Positions 10,264-21,204 are shown, numbered from the stretch's first letter. The stretch: DNA of 64,000 nucleotides from Coemansia sp. RSA 487 (GCA_027577595.1 JANBRJ010000034.1:93083-157082); one strand, 5' to 3'. Made by a program: numbers and translations. Notes: generated from the letters alone by a model not told the origin.

Positions 10264-11757
10264 TTATCTAACTGCCTTGTCCTTAATGATGCTAGTTGTA
10301 AGCTCCTTGATAACCTGCAAAAGTAGCTTTACGTTTTTCTGTGTATCAAATGTTGCACCAATAGCTGCACGTAAAACACTTAGTCCCTTGACATGCGTGC
10401 CAAGCAAGAAAACGCGGTTATCTTCGTGAATACGATTTACAAGCTCTGTATTGGCGATGTTGGCTTCTTCTGTGCTAACATTGCTGCCAAGTGCGCAGGG
10501 CTTAATTCGGAAAACTACCAAGCCAAAAACAACTGGCGCTATTATTTCAAAGCGGTTGTCAGCTATAAGCTGCTGTTCCAGCCATTTTGCCTGGATGATA
10601 TGTGCTTTGACATGCTTACGGATTCCCTTGGCGCCATACATTCTCAGAACAAACCAAACCTTTAGCGAGCGAAACCTTCGACTAAGTGGGATTTGCCAAT
10701 CGCGGTAGTCTTTGGCAAATGATGTTTCTGTTTTCGTCCGAGGAAGATACTCCCGCTGTATGCTCAGCGCTTTGGTCAGATACGTAGCATCTGCAAGCCA
10801 TAGTGCCGAGCAGTCAAAGTTGACTGGAGTCCATTTGTGAAGATTAAGGTCAAAAGAATCAGCACGCTCAATTCCAGCAGCAAGTGGACGAATTTCAGGA
10901 CAAACCAACGCAGACCCTGCATATGCTGCATCCACGTGGAACCACATATCTTCCGAAGAAGCGACGTCGGCAATTCCAGTAATATCGTCGATAGCAGTGG
11001 TGTTTGTCGTGCCAAATGTCCCACATACGTAAAACGGAATTAGACCCAAGCTTCTATCCTCTGCAACGGCCGCCTCTAAAGATTCTTTGGCTAGGCTGCA
11101 GTTTTTGTCTGAGGGAACGAGGCGTATTCTACAGCCAATAACCTTAGCATTCTTCTGCGTTCCCGAATGTGTTTGATCGGATCCATATGCAACAAATTTA
11201 CCCTTTAGTTGCTCGGCGTCTTCAATGTCCATACCTTGAGATATTAGATGCGAGATTTTTCTTTCCCGTGCCGCAAGCATCACAACACACTGTGCCTCGC
11301 AAGCACTGCCCTGGATCACTCCACCGCCATTCGACTCTGTGCCATCTTCGTTTAAAGCCATAAAGCGCTTATTCAGTCCAATCAACTTTCCAAGGCTATC
11401 CATAACAATAGCTTCCAGCTCGGTTGCTGCCGGCGAGCTTCCCCAGCTGAACGCAACAATACTAAACATGTTGCAATACATCTCGCCTAGCATACACGGA
11501 AAGGAGTTAATGCTTGGGAACCAGCCAAAGAAATTCCCCGATTGCCAATGCGTTATTCCAGGCATTATTTTTATGTCAATGTCTGACTTGATATCCTCGA
11601 ATGTCTCAGGTTCTTCGGGCACTTCCCGTGATATAACCTTGGAGAGATATCCCGGGCTTACAGTTGATCTTGGAGGAATGCTGTCGACGTTATCGTAGTA
11701 ATCGGCTATTATGTCGACCATTTTCTTACCGTATATTCTAAACTGATTGGTATCCAT
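10264..11757 (-). CDS. Aromatic-L-amino-acid decarboxylase (PLP group II)
   Basis: A 497-residue single-exon enzyme close in length and motif order to animal DOPA decarboxylase. The PLP-binding lysine is Lys308 in LNLHKWTPVNFDCSALW; the ring-stacking His197 sits in SDQTHSG, and the pyridine-binding Asp276 in FHVDAAYAGSA. The catalytic-loop tyrosine that separates decarboxylases from aromatic acetaldehyde synthases is kept: Tyr351 in DYRDWQIPLSRRFRSLK. The expected reaction is decarboxylation of L-DOPA, tyrosine, tryptophan or 5-hydroxytryptophan to the amine; the exact substrate cannot be read. There is no targeting signal, so it is probably cytosolic. Base composition is clearly more AT-rich than the DET1, dehydrogenase and importin genes to its right, which may reflect a different origin or weak expression. 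The family is certain, substrate and origin are not. Confidence 0.93.
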   Translation of the reverse strand: MDTNQFRIYGKKMVDIIADYYDNVDSIPPRSTVSPGYLSKVISREVPEEPETFEDIKSDIDIKIMPGITHWQSGNFFGWFPSINSFPCMLGEMYCNMFSIVAFSWGSSPAATELEAIVMDSLGKLIGLNKRFMALNEDGTESNGGGVIQGSACEAQCVVMLAARERKISHLISQGMDIEDAEQLKGKFVAYGSDQTHSGTQKNAKVIGCRIRLVPSDKNCSLAKESLEAAVAEDRSLGLIPFYVCGTFGTTNTTAIDDITGIADVASSEDMWFHVDAAYAGSALVCPEIRPLAAGIERADSFDLNLHKWTPVNFDCSALWLADATYLTKALSIQREYLPRTKTETSFAKDYRDWQIPLSRRFRSLKVWFVLRMYGAKGIRKHVKAHIIQAKWLEQQLIADNRFEIIAPVVFGLVVFRIKPCALGSNVSTEEANIANTELVNRIHEDNRVFLLGTHVKGLSVLRAAIGATFDTQKNVKLLLQVIKELTTSIIKDKAVR

Positions 11758-12935
11758 CTTTTAACAAACGTGGAGTCGCTTTTAATATAGTATAACTGGT
11801 ATCCAAGATACAACTGAAGCAAGCTTGAAATATATTTCAGATTGGAAAAATGAAAAAACTTTAATATATTTGCACTTCGTTTGGCCATGCAAACGTTTGA
11901 ACAGGGAGAGTTTATATATTGTTGGAAATGAAATACAGCCAAATATGGCAACATAGGTTTCCAATAAAGACACGATGACGACGACGAATGGGTTCATTCT
12001 TGATGGCTTGACATTATGCAATACTATATAAGTATACAGCATAAAGTGTGTGGGTGGCAATTTTGACCATGTTATTGTGCTTGAACGTTTTTAAGGAGCT
12101 TTAATGCGCAATATAGCACAGCGCCACTAAAGCAACCTGTTCCTGCCAGCTCCTAATAGTAAGCAACGACGTGGGAACGAACATCTCGAACACTTATCAA
12201 ATCGCAAGTAATTTCTTTGTAAATACAAATATTTCTAAACATATAACTTTAATATCTCCACTTTGGGGTGCTTTGGCGTTTACGAGCTCAACTCGTCGTC
12301 CATTTATATTGGTGGCAAATAGGTGAATCTGGGCGTGGCTAACAACCAAATGCCAATAAATAAGCAATCAGTTGCTAAAAATAATAAATTTGACTTACTG
12401 ATCGCATTGAGTCGACGATAACAGCAAACCTAGCATTTGATTAGGTGGGAGAGGCGTGTGATTGCGTTAATTGTTTGGGCATCATCCAGAACAATAGCCA
12501 CAGCTTTAAGCCCTACCTGCCAAGAAGGCTCCATTATACTTGGTTGCTTTAACAAGATCGACATTGGCCCGCACTTAGGCAGTCGTATTCGCACAGAGTT
12601 TTTGTCTCAAGCATTGTGGTTTGATTTGGAAAAGGGCAGTGGCCAAGTGCCACAAGAAGCAAGTAATCTTGTGCCATTAATATTGAATACCAAGCAAACA
12701 TTTTGTATATAAATCTCCCTAGGTGTTTCGCATTCGCAAATCGATGGCTGAGTGGGAGAAGCATGCGACTTGAATATAGGATTCTTGCCATATTGTCTTT
12801 CTGGTAGTGTTCTTATAAGTCAGATTCGTAAGCTCTATGCGCAGTCGGTTGAGATGTAAATTAAAAAAATAAAACAAAAGAGATAGTATGTTACAGATAG
12901 GTGGCGATAGACAAACAGCACGAACGCTTTGTTCT
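11758..12935. other. AT-rich spacer upstream of the decarboxylase
   Basis: About 1.2 kb with no coding signal on either strand; short frames look random. It should contain the decarboxylase promoter (minus strand, start 11757) and the 3' flank of DET1. Composition stays AT-rich to about 12900 and then changes sharply at DET1. Confidence 0.4.
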
Positions 12936-15470
12936 TTAGCCTCGCCAAAAGTGAATGTTTGAAGTGGGCAAAGAGTTTGGGCCATGATCGCTGCGCGTTG
13001 ACAAAACCAGGGGAAGAAACGGGTGGAGCAAATACATGATTCCAGCCTTACCACTACCTCCGCCACCGCTATTGTTGCTGGTGTTGTTGCTGGTGCTGCT
13101 GCTGGAGCCATTGTTGCTATCGGCTGCAATGCTCATATCCTCCGTGCTGCCAGAAGGCAGTAGAATTGCGCCGCTGGGCAACACACCCCTGACAGCATCT
13201 GAAGATCCCACAAGCTCTAGTGGGCAAAGCGCAGCGGGGTCGTCTTCCGAAAGCGGAGGCGACGAGTGGTATGGCGCTGGAGAGAGCACAAACTTGATTC
13301 TGCCGGTGGATCGGTCATAGAACCTAATGGGCGACATGCTTGCTGGGCGGAACCTTTCGATCATCTGGCGCACTCGCAGATTGCATTTGAATCGGGACGG
13401 ACTGAGTATAGGAGACTCTTGCGTGCATTGTGGTGCAAAGGGGAGCAACGCAGATGCCTTGCGCGACGCCTGCACAGGACCTCCCGATCTTGCCGTCCGG
13501 ATCGCTGACTGCGTGAACTCGAACGAGTCGCGCAAATGGACGTCGTTGGATAGCGACGGCGCATGGGAGTTCGCAGCACCGCTAAGCCGACTGCTAGAAG
13601 ACATGGGCGCTCTGTAGACGTCTAGGCGGCTTTCAACCTCCCTGTACAAGTCCTTTTCAGCGGTGTCCCAGATCCTCGCAAATCGTGCTTCAGCAATGTC
13701 GTATTCGGCAAGCACAGTGAACGAGTTTGCCATGGTGCTGCTGCTGATAACCGACGATCTGGGCACATGCGAGCGAGACGTAGCGACCTGCAGAGGCACA
13801 AACCGCAACAGAAGCCTGTTGCGCGTCACAAACTGCGCTCTCCACAAAACGAGCCCCTCGTATTGCCTAAAGGTGCGGTAAAAGTACTTTAGCGATAGGC
13901 CGGCGTCGTTCCTGTTCTTGGCGCGCATGAACAGGGCGCCAAGCAGTCGCTGCTTGAGCCCGCTGTATGGCGCAGACGTCAGCGAGGGCTCGATCAGCGG
14001 AATATCGCTGTCTGCCAAGCTCTCCAGTCGCCCAGACGGCTGCATGGCCCGCGTAAGCATCAGGCGGTAGTGTGGAGGCAGCCTCTGGAGCGCTTGCAGG
14101 GGCATAAACGCAGCGGTACGGTCAGAGGTCATCGCCAGTAAGGGATTCAGAGATTCGGCAAGCGAATTGATCCGAGCCCCGCCAGAAAAGAGACTGGACT
14201 GCATCGGTGCAAGCGCATCTTCAGCCTCGTTTTCGCTGGCCAGGGCTTCTTGGCCCTGCGACGAGAATGGAAAGATAAACGGCAGGCGCTCTCCCGTGCT
14301 CCCCGACGAGAAGCAGACATTGGTTGCGCTGGACATAAAGGAGTTTGTGGGCATTTCCGGGCAATAGACATCGTGGGCGTGTGTGGAGTCTATTGGCGGG
14401 GACTGTGGCACAGGCTGCATCGACGAGGCAGGGATGTGCTGCTGGAGGCCGCTGCCACGCGGTTCGGCGGGGCCGAGATCCAAAGCCTCGGGCGTCAGAT
14501 ACACGGGGCCATCATGTGTATTAGTAATCCGTATCCCGTCTGCAGGCGGTGTGTGTGTTGGGTGCTGCATGGTAGCCGCGTCTGCGTGGCTGGCCCTTTG
14601 GCGCTTGATGGCTAGTGGGAGGTCGGCTTCATCGAGACAGCCGCCAAAACCCCAGCCAGTTGCCAGCTCACGCTTGCGCTTAAGCGCTGTTTCTCGCATC
14701 GAAGCAAGGAGCTGCTCCTCACGCGTGCAAAGTGAGTCGTCATAGTACGCATCGTCGGGCTGTGTGTGCCAGCCAATCTCACGCTCGTCAGCTAGCGTGC
14801 CGTTGCTGTTGATGCGTAGTATCCGCAGGCACTGGTTCTTTAGCGACAAGAAGCACAGCTTGTCGTCGTACATGCTGATGCCGTTGTGGCCGCTTAGATA
14901 TATGATATCACTCGGGTACTCGCGCTTATCGACGATATCGCCGTTGGAGAGAGCGACGACCAAAATAGTAATGTCTTCCATGGCCTTGATGCAGCTGAGG
15001 GCGCTTGGAAGCTGGGAGGTGGGCTGCTGCTGCCGCTGTTGTTGGCGGTCAGTGGTGGGAGCAAGGTCGGCTCGCCGGAGGCGGACAATGATGAGATGGC
15101 GCATATTTGGGGTGACGAGGCACAGGTCGCGGTGGAGGGCCTCGCCAAACCCTGTGTAGCTTCGGGACCAGGCGAGGCTGAAGAAGTGCCAGAACTCACT
15201 CTTGTTTGCGACGTTCCCTGCGTCGACAAGCTGCTGGACGGAGGCGCTGGGGCTCAGCACACGGAACACATGCAGGCCGCTCATGTTGCGGCCAAAGCCA
15301 ATCAGATACTTTCCGTCGGGCGTGAAGCGGCGGAAGTAGCAGTCGGGGGACTCGACGTTATAGAGAGTGCGGTTCGGATAGACACAGGCACCCGGGGCGT
15401 CACGCGGGGCGCTGGGTACGGCGGAGCGGTGCCGGAGTAGCGCAGGAAGGCTGGTCGCTTCAACGCGCAT
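12936..15470 (-). CDS. DET1: DET1 homologue (CRL4 ubiquitin-ligase cofactor)
   Basis: An 844-residue single-exon protein with the order of conserved blocks seen in DET1. N-terminal: VESPDCYFRRFTPDGKYLIGF, equivalent to the 'FSPDG.Y.IAF' start of the family. Middle: HNGISMYDDKLCFLSLKNQ and GLKQRLLGALFMRAKN followed by YFYRTFRQYEGLVLWRAQF. C-terminal: AEYDIAEARFARIWD, SPIRFYDRSTGRIKFVLSP and HPFLPLVLS. Plant and animal DET1 (about 550 residues) binds DDB1 and DDA1 in a complex that regulates CUL4 ligases with COP1. Here Ser/Pro/Thr-rich inserts at about 280-440 and 620-660 and a Ser/Asn/Gly stretch near the end account for the extra length. The fold predicted for the family is a beta-propeller. 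DET1 is absent from model yeasts. DDB1/CUL4 partners are not in this window. Confidence 0.85.
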   Translation of the reverse strand: MRVEATSLPALLRHRSAVPSAPRDAPGACVYPNRTLYNVESPDCYFRRFTPDGKYLIGFGRNMSGLHVFRVLSPSASVQQLVDAGNVANKSEFWHFFSLAWSRSYTGFGEALHRDLCLVTPNMRHLIIVRLRRADLAPTTDRQQQRQQQPTSQLPSALSCIKAMEDITILVVALSNGDIVDKREYPSDIIYLSGHNGISMYDDKLCFLSLKNQCLRILRINSNGTLADEREIGWHTQPDDAYYDDSLCTREEQLLASMRETALKRKRELATGWGFGGCLDEADLPLAIKRQRASHADAATMQHPTHTPPADGIRITNTHDGPVYLTPEALDLGPAEPRGSGLQQHIPASSMQPVPQSPPIDSTHAHDVYCPEMPTNSFMSSATNVCFSSGSTGERLPFIFPFSSQGQEALASENEAEDALAPMQSSLFSGGARINSLAESLNPLLAMTSDRTAAFMPLQALQRLPPHYRLMLTRAMQPSGRLESLADSDIPLIEPSLTSAPYSGLKQRLLGALFMRAKNRNDAGLSLKYFYRTFRQYEGLVLWRAQFVTRNRLLLRFVPLQVATSRSHVPRSSVISSSTMANSFTVLAEYDIAEARFARIWDTAEKDLYREVESRLDVYRAPMSSSSRLSGAANSHAPSLSNDVHLRDSFEFTQSAIRTARSGGPVQASRKASALLPFAPQCTQESPILSPSRFKCNLRVRQMIERFRPASMSPIRFYDRSTGRIKFVLSPAPYHSSPPLSEDDPAALCPLELVGSSDAVRGVLPSGAILLPSGSTEDMSIAADSNNGSSSSTSNNTSNNSGGGGSGKAGIMYLLHPFLPLVLSTRSDHGPNSLPTSNIHFWRG

Positions 15471-15842
15471 TTGCTCAGCTCACCGTTTCTGTGTGTGTAT
15501 GTGTCCAAATGTAGAAGGAACCAGGGAATTTGAAGCGTCCACTGAATTAAGAACTGCAAAGAGTTTTGCCTGGGTAACAGAGCTTCCAGGTTAGATACAT
15601 AAAAAGAGAGTAAACTTCTAAATGGAAGTGAAACGAGAGAAATACACCATTTGAAGAGTGCAAAAGAGAAAGCGCAAAGATGAAAAAGGTTCAGCAAAAA
15701 ATCCAGCAAATAGCATGCTCTGCGCCTGGGTCACACTTTATTTAATTTCTGGCAAATATCCAAGGGTAAAAAAAAAGCACTGGGCAAGAATCCATACACT
15801 TCCGCTGCAGGCCGCAGGAGTTGTAAGGTGACCGACCATGCG
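15471..15842. other. Spacer between DET1 5' end and the dehydrogenase 3' end
   Basis: About 370 bp. Nothing recognisable beyond DET1's likely promoter; a short TG-rich run lies near 15490-15500. Confidence 0.4.
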
Positions 15843-17345
15843 CTAAGACATCCATGACGCATTCAGCGGCGGGGCCCACTTTGTGGTTATCTTGCGCCTG
15901 TAGGAGAAGAACTCGATGCCGGCGTCGCCGGTGATGTCGCCAGAGCCGAACCTGCTGCGATTGATGCCGCCAAACGAGAAAGGCTCGCGCGGCACAGGCA
16001 CGCCGATATTGACGCCAACCATTGCCGCCTGGAACCTGCGCGCGCAGTACTCGGCGGAGGAGCCGGATGATGTGTACACGCAGGCGGCATTACCGTATTC
16101 GTTGGCGTTCTCGATGGCCAGCGCCTGGTCGACGGAGTCGCAGTGCAGCACCGACAGCACAGGGCCGAAGATCTCAAAGTGCATGGCGGCGTCGGACGCT
16201 GCTCGGTGCATCATGATAGTGGGACCAACCCAGAAGCCGCCGGTCTCGCGCCTGCGCTCAGCAAACACCTGCGATTCACGGCCGTCGAGCAGCAGCTGCG
16301 CGCCGTCGGCGGTGACTGCATGGGTGATAGATGCCTCGATGCGGTCGACAGCCTGCTGGTCGATGACTGGGCCCATTGCGTGCGCGCCGTCGGAGCCCGG
16401 CACCAGGGCGCGTGCCCTGTCGACAATATGCTTCAGTAGCTCGGGCTGGTCGCCGACGACAAGCAGCACAGACGCCGCCATGCAGCGCTGGCCCGCACAC
16501 CCTGTAAACGAGTTGACGATATCCTGTGCAGTCATCTTGACATTGCAGTCGGGCAGCGCCACCAGGTGATTCTTTGCGCCGCCCAGCGCCAGCACGCGCT
16601 TACCCAGTGCCGAGCCCTCCGTATGCAGGGCGCGCGCAACCTCTGACGTGCCGACAAATGCCAGCGCACGCACGTCCTTGTGCCGCACAAGCGCCTGCGC
16701 CGTGGAGCGGTCGCCATGGACGATGTTCAGCACACCGGGCGGGAGCAGGCGGCCTGCGAGCTCTGCCACGCGTGTCATCGTCATCGGCACCTTCTCGGAC
16801 GGCTTCAGCACATACGTGTTTCCCATGGCAAGCGCAATGGGAATCGTCCAGAACGGCACCATGAACGGGAAGTTGAATGGCACGATTCCCGCCACAACGC
16901 CCAGCGCCACACGCTCGTCCTGGCACTGCACGCCGCTGCTGACCATCTCCACAGATCCACGTGCCAGCTGCGGCACGCTCAGCGCATACTCCATTGTCTC
17001 CAGGCCCTTGAGCACGTCGCCCAGCGCCTCTGCGCGCGTCTTGCCGTGCTCGCGCACGATAAGCCCAACCAGCTCGTCTTTGTGCGTCATCAAGGCGTTG
17101 TACAGCGTCAGAAGATACGCCGCTCGTGCCTTGAATGTCAGTCCCGACCATTCCGGGAACGCCGCTCTTGCTGCTGCAACCGCATTGTCGACGTCGGCAG
17201 CCGTGCACAGCGGCACCCGCGCGATTGTCTTCCCGTCATGCGGCCCGATCACTGCCAGCGTCTCAGTCGGCCCCGTTGGATCCGAAAAGCTGTTGCCATA
17301 AAAGTTGCTTAGCGTTTTCACAACGCTTTCTGTGCCTGCTTCCAT
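15843..17345 (-). CDS. Methylmalonate-semialdehyde dehydrogenase, CoA-acylating (ALDH6 family)
   Basis: A 500-residue single-exon enzyme with a complete aldehyde dehydrogenase fold. The NAD-binding part carries VAGIVPFNFPFMVPFW and GNTYVLKPSEK; the catalytic cysteine is Cys288 in GCAGQRCMA. Two features point to the CoA-acylating ALDH6 class. The usual general-base Glu of 'LELGG' is missing (here LALGGAKNH, with the AKNH of methylmalonate-semialdehyde dehydrogenases), and the FNFPFMVPFW signature is that of the class. The enzyme converts methylmalonate or malonate semialdehyde plus CoA and NAD+ to propionyl- or acetyl-CoA in valine and uracil breakdown. Known members are mitochondrial, but the N-terminus (MEAGTESVVKTLSNFYG) is acidic at the start and has no clear presequence. 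Either an upstream exon is missing or the enzyme is cytosolic or peroxisomal; no PTS1 tail is seen. Confidence 0.9.
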   Translation of the reverse strand: MEAGTESVVKTLSNFYGNSFSDPTGPTETLAVIGPHDGKTIARVPLCTAADVDNAVAAARAAFPEWSGLTFKARAAYLLTLYNALMTHKDELVGLIVREHGKTRAEALGDVLKGLETMEYALSVPQLARGSVEMVSSGVQCQDERVALGVVAGIVPFNFPFMVPFWTIPIALAMGNTYVLKPSEKVPMTMTRVAELAGRLLPPGVLNIVHGDRSTAQALVRHKDVRALAFVGTSEVARALHTEGSALGKRVLALGGAKNHLVALPDCNVKMTAQDIVNSFTGCAGQRCMAASVLLVVGDQPELLKHIVDRARALVPGSDGAHAMGPVIDQQAVDRIEASITHAVTADGAQLLLDGRESQVFAERRRETGGFWVGPTIMMHRAASDAAMHFEIFGPVLSVLHCDSVDQALAIENANEYGNAACVYTSSGSSAEYCARRFQAAMVGVNIGVPVPREPFSFGGINRSRFGSGDITGDAGIEFFSYRRKITTKWAPPLNASWMS

Positions 17346-17694
17346 CCTGCGTTCTTGTTTCGGCGCGAGTGCTTGGGTGCTTGTGTGTGGGAAGTGTAGT
17401 TAATACAAATAGTAGATAAGCTCGAGTAGTATAGTATAACTATCTGTGCAAACAGCAAGAAGAAGACGAAAGAGCGCAAAGCAGGCTTTCAAAACCAGCG
17501 GGTGCCACTAATGTTTCCATTTCTCACGCCAGAAACCGATGAAAAAAGGCACATGCATTTGCCAAAGTCTCTGTCACTGGTGACGTAGATCACAGGCTCC
17601 ACCAATGAGCTAAAATAAGCAGATATTAGATGGCTTTTTGATGTAGGAGAAAGACAGAGCAGAAAGAAAATAGATAGTAGGAAACCTGGCAAAA
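17346..17694. other. Spacer between the dehydrogenase start and PSE1 stop
   Basis: About 350 bp without coding signal; presumably the dehydrogenase promoter and the importin 3' untranslated region. Confidence 0.4.
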
Positions 17695-20600
17695 TCAGAT
17701 ATAGCCCTTGGACTGCAGCGCCTGCTGCTGCTCGGGCGAAATCGATGCCCACAGCGACGCCTTTGTGGAATCGTCCAGAGACGCCATGGTCTTTTGCATA
17801 ATGCTCACAAGCGCCTGCGCCAGCTCTGGCGCAAAGCTGCACGACGCCAGCGCCTCGACGACCACCTTGACCAGGTGCTTCAGCGCCTGCGGGTCGTTTC
17901 CTGCCAGCAGCGCATCCGGCTGCTCGCTAAGCACCTGCACCAGGTACTCGTACGTTGCCGGAGCCTCGTCTTCGTCGGCGCACACCGGCAGCGCCTTGAA
18001 CCACGTCTGCAGCAGCGCCTTGGCGTCGGGCAGCTTGGCCGCGTAAAAACGCAGGACCTTGGCCAGCGCCGCAATAATGTTCTCTGTGGCATAGATGTTC
18101 TCGGAGTCGCGTGCGTCGCTCCGAGCCAGCGCCTCCAGCATCGCTGGCAGCGCCGCATTGACAACAAAGTCCGCATACGCGTCGCCGCCGAACTGCGCCA
18201 TCACGCCGACGCCGTACGCCGCAGCCTGGCGCAGGTCGGGTGCGCCGGTCTCGCGCAGCGCCTGGCCAATCGGCTTGAGGAACTCAGAAGCGTACTGCGC
18301 AGAGGCAGGGCCCGCGTACTCAATCAGGTCGTCGAACACGCAGATGGCCCACTGGCGCGCTACAGGATCGATCTCCTGCAGATACTTGTGCGCAATCGGC
18401 AGCACATTCTGGAACACCGCCACAAAGCTCGATCCGTGCGTAGCCAGCACCGCATGCAGCGCCCGCGCAACCTCGTCGACGGCAAGGCCCTCCAGCATCT
18501 CCTCCTCCACAAGCTGCTCCTCGTCGTCCTCATCCAGCTCCTCGGCTGCCCGGGCCGCCTCGCGCGTCTTCATGCGCTCATAGTACTTATTCATCTGCTC
18601 CACGCACGCGCCGACCAGGCCCTGCATCTGCTCGGCAGTCAGCGACTGCTCGCCCACAATCTCAACAACATCCGCAAACGACGCAAACAGCTGCATCGTG
18701 AAGGTATCGTCGTCATCGTTGCCCAGCACTGCAATGTACTTGTCGCACATCGAGCCCCACACGCGCCGCAGCGCCGCCTCGTCGCCAGACTGCTTGACCG
18801 CCAGCATCACCGGAGGCACGGCTGCAGCCGCCGCCGCCCGCACTCCCTCGTGGAAGTAGAACTTGAACAGCGGCACAAGAATCTCCAGCACCTCGGCGGC
18901 GTACGGCAGGAACGCAACACCCAGGTCTTTGGCATACGAAACAATCAGCTCCACTGCCGTGCATTTCTCCTCCAGCGTCGTCGTCTTGATGCCGATATGC
19001 TGTCCGCCGATGGTGGCAAACTCCCACCCGTCCTCTGCCGAATAGCTGGTTTCGGGATCCTCGTCGTCATCCAGAATCGCAAAGTCCGGCTGCTGGCTGG
19101 CAGCGGCGATCAGCGGCGGCATAACGACCGGCAGAATCGGCGCAAAGTCAGCACCCATAAGCTTGCACAGCCGCGCCCACGCAGACTGAAGGTAGCTGGC
19201 CTGCGGGTCGTCAGCATCGGCCACCGACTGCTGGATGTGCGTTAGCAGCTCCACCACGCGCGCCACGTCCGGCGCAAACGTCTCCTTGCCGACAGCCAGT
19301 GCAATAAACGTTGCGCACTCGATGGCCTTGCCGCGCAGCACACGGTGCTCCTTGTCCGACGCCTGCGACAGCACGTTGAGCAGCATCGGCATGATGGTGC
19401 TGTAGTACTTGCTGAACTTGGCCTGCGCGTTGTCGGCAAGCGTGGCAATTGTGGTAATCGCCTGCTCTTGCACGTAGCGCTTGGGGCTGCTCAGCATCGC
19501 CAGCAGCCGCTCAAACAGCGTGTCCAGGTACGGCTCCAGAACCACCTTTGTTGCCTCCTCGGCAAAGTTGACCATTGCCGCCGCCGCATGCGCCTGCACG
19601 CGCGGGATGCTAGCATCGTTCATCATCGGGACCAGGCTGGACAGCACCAGCTGGTGGTGCTTCTCCTGCAGCTGCGGCGCAAAGTCCGTCGCCATCTGCC
19701 CCACGCAATTGCACACCGCGTAGCGCACGCGCGCGTTCGGGTCTTTGAAGAACGGCAGAATCAGCTCCAGGATCTTCTGCAGCTCGCTGCGCATGATCTT
19801 GTAGCATCCTTCGCCAATCGACGAGATGGCCATCAGCGCCGCGTGGCGCTGGTTCCACTCCTGCGACCCCAGCATTTGCGGGATGAAGTTGAAGGCCGTC
19901 GGCAGCAGCTGCTTTCCGCCCAGCGCAATCGCCAGCCGGTCCAGCGCCTGCTCGCCAAACACGTAGTTCTCCTCGTTGTCGCTGTCCTCCAGCACGTCCG
20001 TCGAGTACCATTCCTCGCTGTCCTCGATGCTGCTCATCATTTCCATGCACACAGGCACAATCGCCTGGCAGAATTGCGTGTTCTTGCGGCACATGCCGGG
20101 CGCCGCCTCCGCCAGCGTCACCAGCAGCTCCAGCGCCGTCTGCCGCGTCGTGTTCTCCATGTCGCTGTTCTTCCCAATCTCAGTTGCAAACGTGATCAGG
20201 CTGCCCAGGACCGCCGAGAACAGCTTGGGCGCCTCGTCTGCCGCCTCGATCAGCGCGGACACCGCCTCTACCAGCTCCGCCTCGTCCCTGTCCCGGTACA
20301 GCGGCTCCAGCACACTAAGCATGTGCGGCACCATCGGCGCCAGTCCAAGCCGTGGCTTCGGGTCGTTTGCCAGAATGTACGCCACGGCCGCCTGCAGAGC
20401 TGCAAGGCGCACTGCTGAATCCGAGTCCTGGAACGCTCCGATAAACGCAGTGTTGACAGAGTCTGCGCTCTGCGTGGTTAGCAGATACGCGCACGAAGAG
20501 AAGATGCGGTATGCACTCTCGCGCAGAAGCGCGTTGGAGTCTTGTGCACACGCATAGAGCGCTGTGATCAGCTCGGGCCAGTCCTCCTCGCCTACAAACA

Positions 20601-21204
20601 GTCCAAGCACAGATGCATTAGCCGATGAAAAAGGGTTAGTAGTAGGATCAGCAAACCGGAACAAGGCAGTAAAAACAAACAAACATCTAGTCAGGGCAGA
20701 GGGGATGCTGCAAAAGCCACGTTACAAAGGAGAGAGCAACAAACATAAAGGTCGATCTTGCCCAATCCACAAGAAAGAGAAAATAAAACAACAACAAAGT
20801 AGCTTACCTTCGTGGTTCACAATCTCAGAAATCGTATCGCAGAGCTTGTGGCGCGCACCGCGGTCGCTTTCGTTCTTCAGCGCGCCCAGGAGCTCTGCCT
20901 TGACTGCCTGTGTGACAGTGCTGGGAACAGCGCTCCACACCGTGCGCTCGTCCTCTTTGGTGTCTGCGTTGGGCATGTTCTGGAACGAGATTCGGCGCAG
21001 CAGAACAGACGCAAAGGCGCGCGCCTGCGCATCAGGGTCCTGGTGCACCAGGAACGCTAGGCTGCCGAGCAGCGTCTGCGGCTGTGCTGCAAGCCATTCG
21101 CTGTTGAGAGAGCTCTCTGCCTGTGTGCGCACATTGTTGTCCGATGACATGAGATTGCTCATGACGTTTTTGAGTAGTGCCGCAGTATCCTTGAATGAAC
21201 TCAT
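17695..21204 (-). CDS. PSE1: Importin beta-3 karyopherin (Kap121/importin-5)
   Basis: Two exons, 20808-21204 and 17695-20591, are separated by a 216-bp intron. The donor is GTAAGC, the acceptor TAG, and a perfect TACTAAC branch site lies upstream of a pyrimidine tract. Joining them reads EIVNHEGEEDWPELITALY, the conserved passage of the second HEAT repeat, and yields 1097 residues, close to yeast Pse1. The protein is HEAT repeats throughout, with the N-terminal AESSLNSEW and ARAFASVLLRR helices and an acidic loop (LDEDDEEQLVEEEML) near residue 800. It carries ribosomal proteins, histones and other cargo through the nuclear pore and releases them on Ran-GTP. Codon use is strongly GC-rich, which produces long antisense open frames over this gene; these are not real genes. 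Confidence 0.96.

Noticed and set aside
17794-19245. 483-codon plus-strand open frame over the importin gene
   Set aside because: Antisense shadow of PSE1, caused by GC-rich codons; its His/Arg/Gln/Leu-heavy composition is typical of antisense frames and no domain is visible.
19345-20418. 357-codon plus-strand open frame, also antisense to PSE1
   Set aside because: Same reason: composition mirrors the sense codons and there is no domain or promoter.
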